From Cristatella mucedo (taxonomy: Eukaryota; Bryozoa; Phylactolaemata; Cristatellidae), in contig WPIO01000036.1 of NCBI GenBank assembly GCA_009760855.2, forward strand, positions 1,108,001-1,172,000: a stretch of 64,000 nucleotides of DNA, written 5' to 3'. Position 1 is the first letter of the stretch, and each line of letters starts with the position of its first letter. Shown here in pieces: positions 1 to 10,111 of this stretch. Below the pieces are notes generated by a model that did no database searches, was not told where the DNA came from, and saw nothing but the letters and a program-made list of their open reading frames with translations. The position numbers and the translations under genes are program-made.

Positions 1-545
1 AACCCGTTCACTAATGACACACACAGCTCTATCTATCTTTGGACCTTGCTATGCTTTGCTCTGCATCCGACTCACTTAATTCCCTATCTGCCACTATAGT
101 CGACATTCACGATTGGATAGCTGCTAAATTCCTGCTGCTTAACAATGATAAGACTAATCTTAAGAGTTATGGGTAAACCTAGTGTCATCACAGGCTGGAA
201 GGCCTAACCCTAAAGATTAGTTCAGCTAGAAACACTCCCATGGGCCTGTAATCTAGGCTTACGATTTGCAGGCGATAGGTCACTAGATTATTGCAATTCC
301 CTTTATTCAGGAACCCCGGGCAGTGCCCTCAATCGTCTGAAACTAGTGCAACACTCAGCGGCTCGCCTGGTCTGTCGTAAGCGGAGTAGCTGCCACACTG
401 ACACATCACTCCTGTCAGAGCTTCACTGTCTGGCTCCCTATCAAGCATAGGATCGATTTCAAGATCCTCCGTCCAGCTTACAGGTCACTTCACTAGCTAG
501 TACCAGCTTCCTACGTGCAATATACTTCCTCGCTCTTCCCGTAAA
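1..545 (+). mobile_element. LINE-A-like relic, 3' half
   Basis: Decayed fragment of an L2/CR1-type LINE entering from the left edge. In broken frames it translates to the end of the reverse transcriptase: a region matching SDSLNSLSATIVDIHDWIAA, then KFLLLNNDKTNL, then a stretch equivalent to RLDYCNSL and to the HWLPIKHRIDFKIL motif seen in better copies (for example 43105-45648). Many stops and indels; no intact ORF. Family assignment is by protein motif order, and the subfamily is more diverged than the intronic copies. Confidence 0.7.
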
Positions 546-577
546 CCCTCACAAAACCCACCCACTCCTCAGAATCT

Positions 578-745
578 AGCGCTGGTTTGGCTCTGTGGTT
601 GGTTAAGGTGCTCGCCTCGACCAAAGTCAAGGTGAACGTATTTGATGGCCTTCGTCGTGGGATCGAGGCCCGCAGCATATGTGAAGCGCCCGAATAGAGA
701 TTTAAGTTCTCTTAGGGCGATATACAAATGGATATATACATATTG
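578..745 (+). mobile_element. SINE-1 (tRNA-derived SINE with LINE-type tail)
   Basis: The head reads tggtttggctctgtggtt, followed by a tRNA-like region with a B-box-like gggatcgaggccc, then gtgaagcgcccgaatagaga and a hairpin tail ending in a gcgatatacaaat motif. The same head-plus-tail arrangement recurs at 16545-16682, 39548-39690, 40016-40140, 46803-47113 and 55868-56012. An RNA polymerase III origin is inferred from the A/B-box-like segments. Confidence 0.75.
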
Positions 746-971
746 AGAGAGATATATGATCATCTTGCCATCCCTTGAGTTATATTGAAATCTTTTAGTG
801 ATCGAGAATGCAACTCGTACGCATCGAAAGTAAGGATTTAATCCCTTTTAGCTACAGTCACTAACGGCAATGATATTGCAGTTTTAAAGTCTCAGCTGAA
901 GATTCAAATGTTCCAGTCAGCTTTCCCTTTGTCGCAGGTCACTTGTCCGTTTTTGTGCTCCGGCGAAATTT

Positions 972-973
<2 letters not shown>

Positions 974-1024
<51 letters not shown>
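974..1024. repeat. (TG)n microsatellite
   Basis: An uninterrupted TG dinucleotide run of about 51 bases. Confidence 0.98.
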
Positions 1025-1026
<2 letters not shown>

Positions 1027-1029
1027 TCA

Positions 1030-1170
1030 GTTCGTATTATTAGCCAGAGGTCTTTCTTCCCGGTGGCTATGAGTCTCTGCACACTTGCTTAAGCATGCTG
1101 GCCTAAGTGTGATACTTATCTGCTTTGGCATGGTTGATTGATAGATACCATGCATGTGACTAACCCTTGG
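1030..1170 (+). repeat. Interspersed repeat Y, copy 1
   Basis: Shares an ordered set of words with 39225-39350: a ctagcc/tagccagaggtct start, then tgctggcctaagtgtgatac, then tgctttggcatg and ataccatgcatgtgac. The family is unrecognised; it may be a 3' UTR piece of another LINE, because copy 2 is followed by a hairpin-type tail. Roughly 1171-1400 holds short ATT-like and AT-rich stretches with no gene. Confidence 0.5.
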
Positions 1171-1330
1171 TTACTAATTCTTTTGTAGGAGTAAAAAGAA
1201 GCTGGGAGTGATTGATAATAATAATGGGTCGTTTGTACTTGCTTAATACCTGTAGCCTTATCTGTACCCAACCTAATATCAGTATCTAATAGCTGTATAC
1301 TCAAAGAGAACTCAATCTCTATATACAAAA

Positions 1331-2324
1331 ACGACTTGCTATTATTATCGTTATCATTATTATTACTGGAATTCTGATCAGGCAGTTTCATCAGGTACAA
1401 GCTGCCAACGTGCAGCAGCAGCCACGGGATCTTGCTCCGTGGAAGGATGGCTAGCCAATGGGGCATTCCGGGGGATGAAGACAGGATCTGGACCAATGGG
1501 ATGGGGGTCTCTCCCAAGCAGCAGCAATGCTTTCAGCCTGCTCTCACCGGACCCTCGGTGAGAGAACGCTGACTTATGTGGCAAGAGCAATGCTGGGCAG
1601 CTGGAGGGGGCCCTTCGAGGCATCCTAAGTAATCTTAAGCAGCTGCCTGCTGTCAAGTGGTTAAGGGTGAGTGAGGACAGTGGCTCCGGCTGATGACTCG
1701 GCAGGCATGTGCCTACCGAAAATGCAAGCATGGGCAGCATCGTTCAGGGCATCCATCCATCTATCCAAACTGTAGCCAGCTGTCGAGCAGTGTCAGAACA
1801 ATGGCTCGGCAGTGCTAAACAATGCATGCATGGAATAAAAGGGCTGTCTGAGGCGCCTAAAAGCTGATTTAATAGCCTCACTTGCATAGAGGGCTTGGCG
1901 GCTTGCTTTGGGAATACCGAGCTTGATGACGAAGTGAGAAGAATAAAAAAAAACCCAGCCTTGGACGACATGTCTGTCCAGAGGCTGTAAACTCCCTCAA
2001 GTGCCACTCTGTCGACCGGCAGGAAGCAACAGCATAATTGCCGGCCTTCGCGGGACTTCCCCAGCAGCTGATGCTATACATGCATTCGCAGTTATCACCA
2101 GACCGAACCACTTCCTTCCCTAATCTTTGCAGTCTCCCCATTGAGCAGTGACTTCCAGGTTTTCTTAACTCACTTTTTGCTCCCTTCATTCTCGGGTTCC
2201 AGCCTACTTATCAGAACTACACTCCAATAAGGCTAGCCATCATACCGACGCTCTGCTGACTTGAGTCATCTAGCTGAGCCTCAAACCAAGCTCGAATCCT
2301 CTGGAGACCTTGCGTGAACTTTGC
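1331..2324. other. No recognisable gene
   Basis: Moderately GC-rich DNA downstream (3') of the LSM11-like gene. Minus-strand open frames at 1378-1740 and 1878-2189 show no family motif. The second could hold a degenerate KEVVRSGDN stretch near 2083-2113 that faintly resembles an Sm2 motif; see findings. Confidence 0.5.
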
Positions 2325-2412
2325 AAATCACGCACGGCTCGATCTCACGACCTAGGCGGTCGACGGTGAGCACTTTACCGCTGTGCCAAACCAGGGCGGT
2401 GACATATATCCT
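2325..2412 (-). mobile_element. SINE-1 head fragment
   Basis: Read on the minus strand it gives ctggtttggcacagcggtaa, gtgctcaccgtcgaccg and a B-box-like gtgagatcgagcc. It matches the head of the plus-strand copy at 40016. No hairpin tail is attached, so it is a fragment. It lies just beyond the last open frame of the LSM11-like gene. Confidence 0.65.
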
Positions 2413-2533
2413 CCTTTCTAAAGCTACGATATCACAGCGGGGCATTTTGCACTGGACAAATTCAGCTTCTGGGAGTTCAGCAACGAACGTTCGGATGAGA
2501 ACATTAAGACGGCTGCAGCAGGACACCTGCCAC

Positions 2534-2964
2534 TCACACGGTCGCAGGCATTGCTGCTGCATGACAGTGCGTCACAAAAAGAGCAAAGCTGCTGCCAGCC
2601 GAACGTCGCCAAAAGGCACCGGCACGCAATAGCAGCTGCACCCGGCACCAGGTTAAGCGCACGGTGCGACGCTTTGCCGGCTTCCAACGGCTCACCAACA
2701 CTGCCGCCGCCATCGTCTTAAGCTTTCGCCGGCGGTTCTTCTTGATCTGCGCTATGGCGGCGCTCTCTTGCCTCCGTTCGGTGTCATGCAGCGGATTGCT
2801 GAACTCTTCATCCACGTCGGCCATGGCCAAGTTCCAGTGCTTGTCGAAGGCGACGATGTAGCCCCGGCACACTCCGCGGACGCTGCGATAGTTGCGTGTC
2901 GTGACGCGCACACGTGTCCGCTGAACGACGCACTTGCGCAGGAAAGACAGTGGCCCCTGCATGT
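2534..2964 (-). CDS. LSM11: LSM11-like exon 2 (Sm1 motif)
   Basis: Starts after CTGCAG (2965-2970 on the plus strand) and stays open to a TGA at 2534. The first 55 codons carry the conserved Sm1 region. The rest (RRRKLKT, then a basic Trp-containing stretch) has no recognisable domain and may be partly intronic read-through. Confidence 0.8.
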
Positions 2965-3096
2965 CTGCAGTCGGAAAGGTCGTAGGGCGCACTCAGCACA
3001 GCATGGAGGCCGGGCAAGATTATGGGTTTGACCACGAAGCTGCCACCGCTGGCCATGCGGGACCATGCACGCGAACGAGGCTAACACACACTCACG

Positions 3097-3150
<54 letters not shown>

Positions 3151-5093
3151 GGGCGGTAAACGTTGCTGCATTTAACATCTCGACCAGAGGCAAACGATGG
3201 CCCGTAGTTCGGCACGCCTCGGAGGCAGGACAACAGCAAGCGACAGAACACATTTTCGGTGATCAACGATAATGCCAAGCGATGCTGCCTGGCGTCTCAC
3301 AGCAGGAGCCGAGATGCACCCATCACGTAGCAGGCAGTGGGCGTATCGGGGGGGGGGGAAGAGAATGGCAGGCAAGCCGGCTGGCCAGCGCCACAGCTGT
3401 TGCTACCGAGTTTATATGCCTCGGCATGAGGCGATCTCGGTACGTCCGGCCACGAGGCATCCGGCAAGACAGAATGCTACTGGGCGAGCAGCCATAGGGT
3501 AGGCAAAACATAGCTAACCTCAAACGAGCATACCCATCTAGGACATGCACGCCCCATTCTAGCGAGGCAAGCGTTCGTGGACGGAAATGCAGCGCTCGCC
3601 AACCGCGTCCCTTTCGGGGTTGGCAGCCAAAGCTGAAGCCGGATGTGCCAAACAGACGAGGGCTGGCGCTGGCAACGTCTTCACCGAAATTTCAGAGCGC
3701 TGGCATCGAATGTACCCAAAAAAGGCACACGAAGCTATCGTTTGATGCCACACGACATGAAAGCTATGAGCCCGATGGTGCAAGTTTGCAAAAATAATTA
3801 AAATACATTTGTATAGCGCTCTCAGAGAGAACTTAATCTCTTTTTAGGCACTTCACATATGCTGTAAATGAGGCATGATCAACTGATTAGTGGTAACATG
3901 CACAATGTCAACAGGCATAACATGGTTAAGGTGCAAAACAGTTCAACTAGCTCCCCGATTCTGTCTCGGCTAGATTACTGCAGCTAAATTTTGGCAGGGT
4001 TACCAAAAAAGCCACTATGCTTCTTTGGCCAGTGATGAATATGGCTACAAGGCTAGCTAAAAATCTAAAGGTTCACGTGTCTCCTTTTCAGAAAGAGCTT
4101 GACAGGCTGCATGTTGATCAACAGATACAGAGTTAAGTTCTTATGCTGACCCAAAAGGCCCACCTTGGATTGTCTCTTACATACCCAGCTGAACTGCTGC
4201 ACCAGTTTCAGCCTCAACGTGCCCTCAGGTCCTCTATGCACAATACATTAACTGTCCCATCCCTTTTCTTAAAGACCTTGGCGACAGAGGCTTCTGCTCA
4301 GCAGGTCCTAGACTGTGGAATTCACTTCCACAATTCTTCTGCAACAGCATCTACCCTCCAGCTGCCGACTATGGCAATCCCTTCCAGCCATCCTGAGCTG
4401 CTACTTCCATGCTACTCACTATCTCAACTGCTCTCGGGACTCAGCTATTTTTCTCACTTTTTCTTTGTTGCGTGAGATAAAGTCTGTAGGCTGCCGAATG
4501 AGCACTGAAGAGCTTTATATAGCGCACTGAAAGCCTGAGAGGCTTCCAGTGCGCTACATACAACTCTCCTGCGTAACTACCTACATAGTATTCGCGGCCT
4601 TGTGGAGCTGTATCCGGAGATACATTACATACATTACTTAGAGGTGACATGCGGAGTCTCAACATGAAAGAGGACCAGACGTGCGCGAGCGAACAGGAGC
4701 GAAAGAAGATCCCGCGATTTAAAGAAAAATTCAGAAAATCTACCCACTTTCCATTCGCGTCAGGACGTTCTTCACTTCACGACGGTGTTTGGGTGCAGCG
4801 ACGGGGTTCGATGTAGCGGCACCGGCAGCAGCAGCAGGTTCGGCGGCCGCGCCTCCGCCCGGCGCTTTGACGTTCCTCTTGTCCCTAACCTTGTCAGGAT
4901 TCTTGAGAAAGTTCTCAAATTCGGCAACATTGTTGAAGGTTCTGACCGACGCTTCGCTAATCGGCAAGCTCTCCGCGTACAGGGCCCGCAGAGGATCGAA
5001 TGCCGAGGACGCTACGTCCAGGCCGCCGGCAATGAAGTCCAGCTCAACGGCGTCAGCTTGTTTAGCGTTCATCCAAGCGAAGTAAATTAGCAT
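2534..5093 (-). CDS. LSM11: LSM11-like U7 snRNP Sm-like protein (two exons recognised; C-terminus uncertain)
   Basis: LSM11 joins LSM10 in the Sm ring of the U7 snRNP, which directs histone pre-mRNA 3' processing in the nucleus. Exon 1 (4748-5093) encodes an N-terminus with FDPLRALYAE, FNNVAEFENFL and, near its end, KNVLTRME, all typical LSM11 landmarks. Exon 2 (2534-2964) encodes GPLSFLRKC and an Sm1 motif containing RGVCRGYIVAFDKHWNLAM and DVDEEF. The donor (AAA|GTGGGT) is in phase 1 and the acceptor (CTGCAG|AC) supplies two bases, giving the junction RME-N-MQGPL. The start is either 5093 or the second Met at 5072, yielding about 258 or 251 residues if exon 2 runs to its stop. Known LSM11 proteins are longer and carry a second Sm motif, which is not obvious here. 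The tail after Sm1 is Arg/Lys-rich and the true 3' exon may be missing from this model. Confidence 0.85.
3101..3148. repeat. (CA)n microsatellite
   Basis: About 24 CA units in the LSM11-like intron, preceded by imperfect CA/GCA units from 3085. The rest of 3149-3785 holds nothing recognisable apart from a short G run at 3350-3358. Confidence 0.97.
3786..3935 (-). mobile_element. LINE-A 3' tail fragment
   Basis: Minus-strand copy of the hairpin tail (gcgctctcagagagaactta on the plus strand, then aatctctttttaggcac) followed by the 3' UTR words tgattagtggtaacatgcac and ataacatggttaa. It ends where LINE-B sequence begins. Confidence 0.7.
3936..4660 (+). mobile_element. LINE-B 3' fragment (RT end and 3' UTR)
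   Basis: In broken frames it encodes SRLDYC, then LTHKAHLGL, PAELLHQFQP, RALRSSM and a segment equivalent to GPRLWNSLPQFL. It then carries a 3' UTR containing gagtgcgc-type words and ends in repeated ttacat units (4621-4640). This is the second L2/CR1-type family of the window; better copies are at 34716-35515 and 33643-34715. It lies in the LSM11-like intron, antisense to the gene. Confidence 0.75.
4748..5093 (-). CDS. LSM11: LSM11-like exon 1
   Basis: Holds the start codon (5093 or 5072) and ends at 4748 before GTGGGT. The middle contains an Ala/Gly/Pro-rich stretch between the FNNVAEF and NVLTRME landmarks, as in other LSM11 proteins, where this region is also low-complexity. Plus-strand open frames here are antisense shadows. 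Confidence 0.85.
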
Positions 5094-5663
5094 AAGAGAG
5101 TCTTCTTCCCATTGTCCGGATACGATAGAGACCTTTCCACACCTCCGCAGGCGCTTAGGATATACCCTGCCGGCAGCGCGGCCGCATGCCGAGCCATGAA
5201 CGAAAACATCCTTGACCTCCCACTATGAGGTTGCACTATAAATGTTAGGATCGCTGTATAGGTGGAGCTGCTATAAGCCATTTCCTTACTTCAACTTGTG
5301 CTGCCTTATAGCTTGACTAGTCTCCATCAAGAGAATCCTATCACCGGTCACGCTTATCCGCGGCAGTGTAACGATGCAGATTGCGCGTTTAGTGGCACTG
5401 ACATCGTGCCTTAGCGCAGCAGCAATATCGATGTTTGCCAGTGGGCGTGCCCCCCCCCACGCAATACTGTTCAGCCCCAGCCGGACTCAAATCACTCCGC
5501 CCGGCCAACGGGCGCGCTGAGTACGGCCTCATTAGGCGCTGCAGCTGGACAGTATCGGCTGACTAAGCTGGATTTAATTGCAACCGGTCAGCTGTGGTCG
5601 CCTGACCCGCTAGTCCTGCAGCAGGGAACTTTCTGCTTGTCCATGAGCCTGTGCGGACGCTAT

Positions 5664-5667
<4 letters not shown>
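5094..5667. other. Upstream flank of the LSM11-like gene, no gene seen
   Basis: Contains the presumed promoter side of the minus-strand gene. I see no TATA box in the right orientation and no conserved element. A C run lies at 5451-5458. Confidence 0.4.
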
Positions 5668-5731
<64 letters not shown>

Positions 5732-5743
5732 TCTCTCTCTCTC
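5668..5743. repeat. (CT)n microsatellite
   Basis: Nearly pure CT run of about 75 bases. Open frames reading poly(SL) or poly(ER) through it are artefacts. The following 5744-6185 holds no recognisable gene. Confidence 0.97.
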
Positions 5744-6185
5744 CTCTTCAGCTCAGCTTCTCTTCTGTGACCGCTTCGCTCCGGAGCTGCTTTCGCGACG
5801 GCCACCGCTTCATCCGTATGTACGCTCACTCGCTTTGCGTTTGCCTGCGTACGATACAATACAGCGGTCGTCATCTGTACCGCGACCAGCTTGTGGGGGG
5901 GCTTCATTCTTCGTCGCGCCGCCATCTTGCGCACGAGCCCCTACATGCCCACATACGATCGGTTTTGAGCTAAGAGTCGTATCGAGCATAGCGGTTTTTA
6001 TAACAGCCTTTTACTTATCGGTCGTGGGTCAAAAGAATGAACCACCGCCATAGCGGAAAATTGCAACTGCAACTCCATCTACTGTGCTATGAAGAATTCC
6101 CCGAAAATCCAGGAGTCACAAAGCAAAGTACGTCAAAGTACGCTCTAGCGCATCACAGGATTGGCATAAATTTGAGACACAGTAA

Positions 6186-6325
6186 TTAGAAGAGGATATA
6201 TTACATTTTTATAGAGCCTTTAGAGAACTTGAATCTATTTCAATCCAATTTACAGAGGCTGCAATTGAACTATGATCGAATGGTTAGTGGTGACTTGTGC
6301 ATGTCAACAAGCATAATATAAAATG
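6186..6325 (-). mobile_element. Diverged LINE-A 3' tail
   Basis: Plus-strand words agcctttagagaacttgaat, ctgcaattgaactatgatcg and aatggttagtggtgac match the minus-orientation LINE-A tail and 3' UTR with many substitutions. Confidence 0.55.
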
Positions 6326-6427
6326 ATACACTTTTTAGTGCAATGTGTCGTTGACGACGCCCCTCAAATTAGGAGCACTTGACGCATTTCCTTATAATTC
6401 CCGCCACACCGACAATGGACTGTCTTC
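6326..6427. repeat. Repeat X, copy 1
   Basis: About 100 bases shared with 38284-38388, including ctttttagtg, cgttgacgacgcc, cttataattc and gacaatggac. In both places it sits directly against the (AAT)n end of a minus-strand LINE-A copy. Confidence 0.6.
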
Positions 6428-6775
6428 AGAATAATAACAATAATAATTACACATTTTAAAAATCGCCCTCAGAGAACTCAATCTCTTCCTAGGCACTTTA
6501 AATTTGCTGCAAAGGAAGCATGTTCGAATGGCTTGTGGTAGCATGCTCAATTACAGCAACCATAACATGGTTAGTGGTAGCATGCACAGTGTCGGCACGC
6601 ATAAGCACACATAGATCAATCTCAAGGACCCATAAATTGCTGTTAAAAACAGGTGCTTTTTTAAATCTCGTCATGGGATGTCGTGTGGTCAGTCGGTATG
6701 AGTTCCAGGCTTGTGGAGGACTCAAAATAAGGTTAGGTTCTCCCAAACAGTTGACGAAGGAGAACTGGTAGGCAG
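6428..6775 (-). mobile_element. LINE-A 3' end
   Basis: Starts with an AAT-type microsatellite and the hairpin (cgccctcagagaactcaatc). It then carries the 3' UTR with paired gcatgc words (tggtagcatgcacagtgtcg) and the C-terminal coding end (antisense of AWNSL). It is 5'-truncated and diverged. Confidence 0.75.
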
Positions 6776-6826
6776 AAAACACCTACGTCCTGAAACATGA
6801 AGACGGGGTGTAGCACGAGCTGTTTT

Positions 6827-7113
6827 AGATCATTTATAAAGCTTTAGCCTGATGAAGAGACCTAGAAAGTCAGCACGGCATCTCTGCCCATCGCGTCGGC
6901 CCGTCCTCAGTAGAAATTGCTGATTGATGGATACCAACTTGTCAATGTCGGCCCTAAATTGATCTGAGAATATAGTTTCAACCATTTCGACACTCGATTG
7001 GGACATGAGTGCTCATCGGCTGACGATTAGGGTTGGTGATACTTTACCGTAACGGTCGGCGGTGCCCAGCCAAGACCTAGTGCGGCTGTCTCTACTTCCC
7101 TCTTGCTCTCTCT

Positions 7114-7200
<87 letters not shown>

Positions 7201-7669
7201 TCTCTCTCTTTTTCTCTCACTGCCAGGGATGCGTTCACTCACTCAGCGAAGGGAAATTTCCCTGCGCACCGACGAGAGATGATGCGAGAAAAAATATGTT
7301 ACGAGATGCGTCTAACTATGCAGATGAGCTTTGGCAGGCCGCGACACAAGTCGTGGGCTCTTAGCGATCTCCGTCATGATGGCGATTCGAATGGTTTACC
7401 GACTTCAGAAGTCATGGTGTGCTGATTCAGAGGGCAATATGGATTCTCATGACAAATCACCAACCCTAATCGTCAGCCGACGAGCACTCATGTCCCAATC
7501 GAGTGTCGAAATGGTTGACACTCTATTCTCAGATCAATTTAGGGCCGACATTGACAAGTTAGTATCCCTCAATCAGCAATTTCTACTGAGGACGGGCCGA
7601 CGCGACAGGCAGAAATGCCGTGCTGACTTTCGAGGTCTCCTCGTGAGGCTTAAGCCTTATAAATGATCT
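6827..7669. repeat. 214-bp inverted repeat flanking a CT microsatellite
   Basis: The left arm 6827-7040 and right arm 7456-7669 are reverse complements, about 94% identical by hand alignment. Outer ends read agatcatttataa and ttataaatgatct; inner ends read gggttggtgat and atcaccaaccc. The loop (7041-7455) contains a CT microsatellite. The right arm encodes SQSSVEMVDTLFSDQ and RADIDKLVSLNQQF, ending in RLKPYK and a stop. The left arm, read on the minus strand, keeps the same frame with conservative changes (VETIFSDQF, RLKLYK) but has one internal stop. This suggests duplicated coding sequence of an unidentified, probably mobile, element. Confidence 0.75.
7108..7209. repeat. (CT)n microsatellite
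   Basis: CT run with CCCT interruptions, in the loop of the inverted repeat. Confidence 0.96.
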
Positions 7670-8159
7670 ACAACAGCATTCTCGCCTCCCAACATAAAGC
7701 ACTCTCACGTGCCTTCGGGTTCGTTGCAGAATTCTTCCGAAAACCGAAGTTCTTGCGAACATCGTATACAGAAACGATATATCTAAGACCTGTTTACAGC
7801 TATTCTGATTGTTATTTGACCGTAGCTCGTAAGAAATTACGTGCCTATGGATATCTAAACCCTTATCGCTTCGGGCTACTGGGTCACCACGGCGGCGGCT
7901 GCCTTACCTACGCCGGCGGCGGCTAGTAACCTGCATGTTATTTATGATCGTCAGCAGCTGTTATCGCTTCGTCTCGCTTTCCAATTCACGCCGCGGACTC
8001 ACGACACCCTTAAGTAACGATGAGTAGTTCAGCACCAGAAACGCTCGATTCGTGGCTGCCTGCTTATTGCGTGTAGACGCTCACGGCATCAGGCGGTAGG
8101 TTACGCCGCTAGGTAAGCGACAGGTTAAGCCTACTCCGCCGAGCCTTCGTCTTTACAAA
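7670..8159. other. No recognisable gene
   Basis: A short open frame at 7663-7926 (containing LRAYGYLNPYRFGLLGHHGG) has no family match that I recognise. Its stop follows a repeated ggcggcggc stretch. Confidence 0.4.
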
Positions 8160-10111
8160 TATCTGCTTTGCCTCTGCTTCTCAGTCCTGCCTCCGATCTG
8201 TCATCATTGGTAGATAGCTACAACACGACACTAGCTGACACGGTCGACGAGTTTGTACCTCTGACTAAGCCCACTGTGTGCCCTCGCCCAGACGGCCTAT
8301 GGTTTACCACAGACATTAAACTAGCTAGGTCTACTAAGCGCAAGCTTGAAAAACCATACAAAAGATCAGGACTGACTGTACATCGACAGGCATATGAAGA
8401 CTACTGTGGGTCGTACCCATCGATCGTAGCAAAGGCCAAGTCTAGCTTCTATAAAAACATTGTTGAATCACAGCTGCACAATCTAAAAATGCTGATGTCG
8501 ACGATCAACCATCTACTCAACTGCTCCCAGATTTGCTCCTTACCTGATGATCCTTGTGGTGATCTAGCCGATCGCTTCTCTCGATTCTTTGTGCAGAAGA
8601 TAGACAAGATCGGGGAGTTCGTCCATGCGATGACAACACCCCCTCCAGAATGTTGTTCCCCGATTCCTGGCTACTCCTCAATGTCTACATTTAAGCAGGT
8701 CACTAGTGATCCACTTCTCAAGAAAACGACACTCGACCAAGAGAACCGGAACAACTACCGCCCAGTCTCCCTTCTACCATTCCTATCAAAGACACTGGAA
8801 CGGGTCGTGGCGGACCAGCTGAACTTATATGCTGAAACCTCACACCTTGCTAGTAAGTTCCAGTCTGGCTTTAGAGCTAATCACTCAACAGAATCAGCAT
8901 TGCTTAGGGTGTACAACGACCTACTTAGGAATGCAGACATAAGTAGAGTGTCTCTGCTTGTTTGCTCGATCTTTCGGCAGCTTTTGATACTATCAATCGC
9001 AAAGTTATTCTAGAGCGACTCTCATCTCGCCTGGGCATCACTGGCACTGCTTTGCAATGGTTCAGGTCCTATCTCAGTGGGAGACTCCAGAGTATTGACG
9101 TGAATGGACAAAGATCATCCAAGGTACCTCTGAAATATGGGGTTCCTCAGGGCTCCGTGCTAGGTCCGGTTCTTTTCACGGTTTATACTCTCCCTCTTGC
9201 TGATGTGATTGCCAAGCACAACCTAGGCTTTCACTTCTATGCGGATGACACTCGGTTGTACCTTTGCTTTGATCCCTCCCAGCCTTCGAGCACCTCGAAT
9301 TCTCTCAACTCTCTTGCTGCATGCATTGATGACATCCGCACATGGATGGTAGCAAATTTTCTAAACCTAATCGGTGATAAAACTAACTCTCTAGTAATGG
9401 GCAAACCCAGTGTGATTCAGAAATTGGAAATGCTGACGCTCATGATTGTCTCTGCCAGCATATCTCCTGTTGAATCAGCTCGAAATCTAGGTGTCATGTT
9501 CCAAAGTGATCTCTCGTTAGACAATCTTATCAGCATCACAGTCAAGTCTACCTACTTTCAACTACATAGCATTGCTAAAATTCGGGCTTGCTTACAAAAG
9601 GATACCACGTCTAAGTTGGTCCATGCATTCGTGGCATCCCGTCTAGACTTCTGTAACTCACTGCTTACTGGCCTACTGGCACGTGCAATCAGGCGATTGC
9701 AGCTGGTGCAAAACTCAAACCTCGTACAAACCTCAAATCCTTTAGAGACCGTGCATTTAGTTCGTATGCTCCCATAGCCTGGACCATACTACCAACTTGC
9801 GTCAGAACATCCCCTGACTTGACCACATTTAAAAAGAATTTAAAAACACCTATTTAGGACAGCATTTAGTGGGTCCCTGTGATTCGTCTTGATGTGCTTA
9901 TGCATGCTGACACTGTGCATGCTGCCACTAACTACATTTGCATGCTGACCCTGTGCATGTCACCCTTAATCATGTTATTCATGTTGTCTATCAAGCATGA
10001 TATCACTCACCCTTCAATCGCGTTTCCCTTTGCTGCAAATGCAAAGCGCCTACAAAGAGATTGAGTTCTCTGAGGGCGCTTCATAAAGTGCATTATTATT
10101 ATTATTATTAT
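8160..10111 (+). mobile_element. LINE-A, 5'-truncated, with RT domain and complete 3' tail
   Basis: Begins in the spacer between endonuclease and RT (SASPLLLSP equivalent, then [14 protein letters not shown]). It continues through [27 protein letters not shown] (RT motif A), [11 protein letters not shown] and [11 protein letters not shown] (RT YADD active site). Damage seen: about 180 bases missing near 8710-8730 (compare 43105-45648), a one-base frameshift near 8965, and a large deletion near 9715 joining VQNS to NLVQTS. The 3' UTR has paired gcatgctga words, the hairpin at about 10045-10080 and an (ATT)n end at 10081-10111. It cannot be autonomous. Confidence 0.9.

Noticed and set aside
2424-2562. 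LNVLIRTFVAELPE as the missing Sm2 motif of LSM11
   Set aside because: It lacks the RG-N core and would need an intron of about 20 bases, too short to splice.
4785-5090. Two plus-strand open frames of about 100 codons
   Set aside because: They are antisense to LSM11-like exon 1, whose minus-strand translation carries clear family landmarks.
5637-6053. Open frames through CT/GA microsatellites (also 7027-7364, 13128-13499, 35485-35835, 48526-48820)
   Set aside because: Poly(Ser-Leu) or poly(Arg-Glu) translations of dinucleotide runs, present on both strands; no flanking coding evidence.
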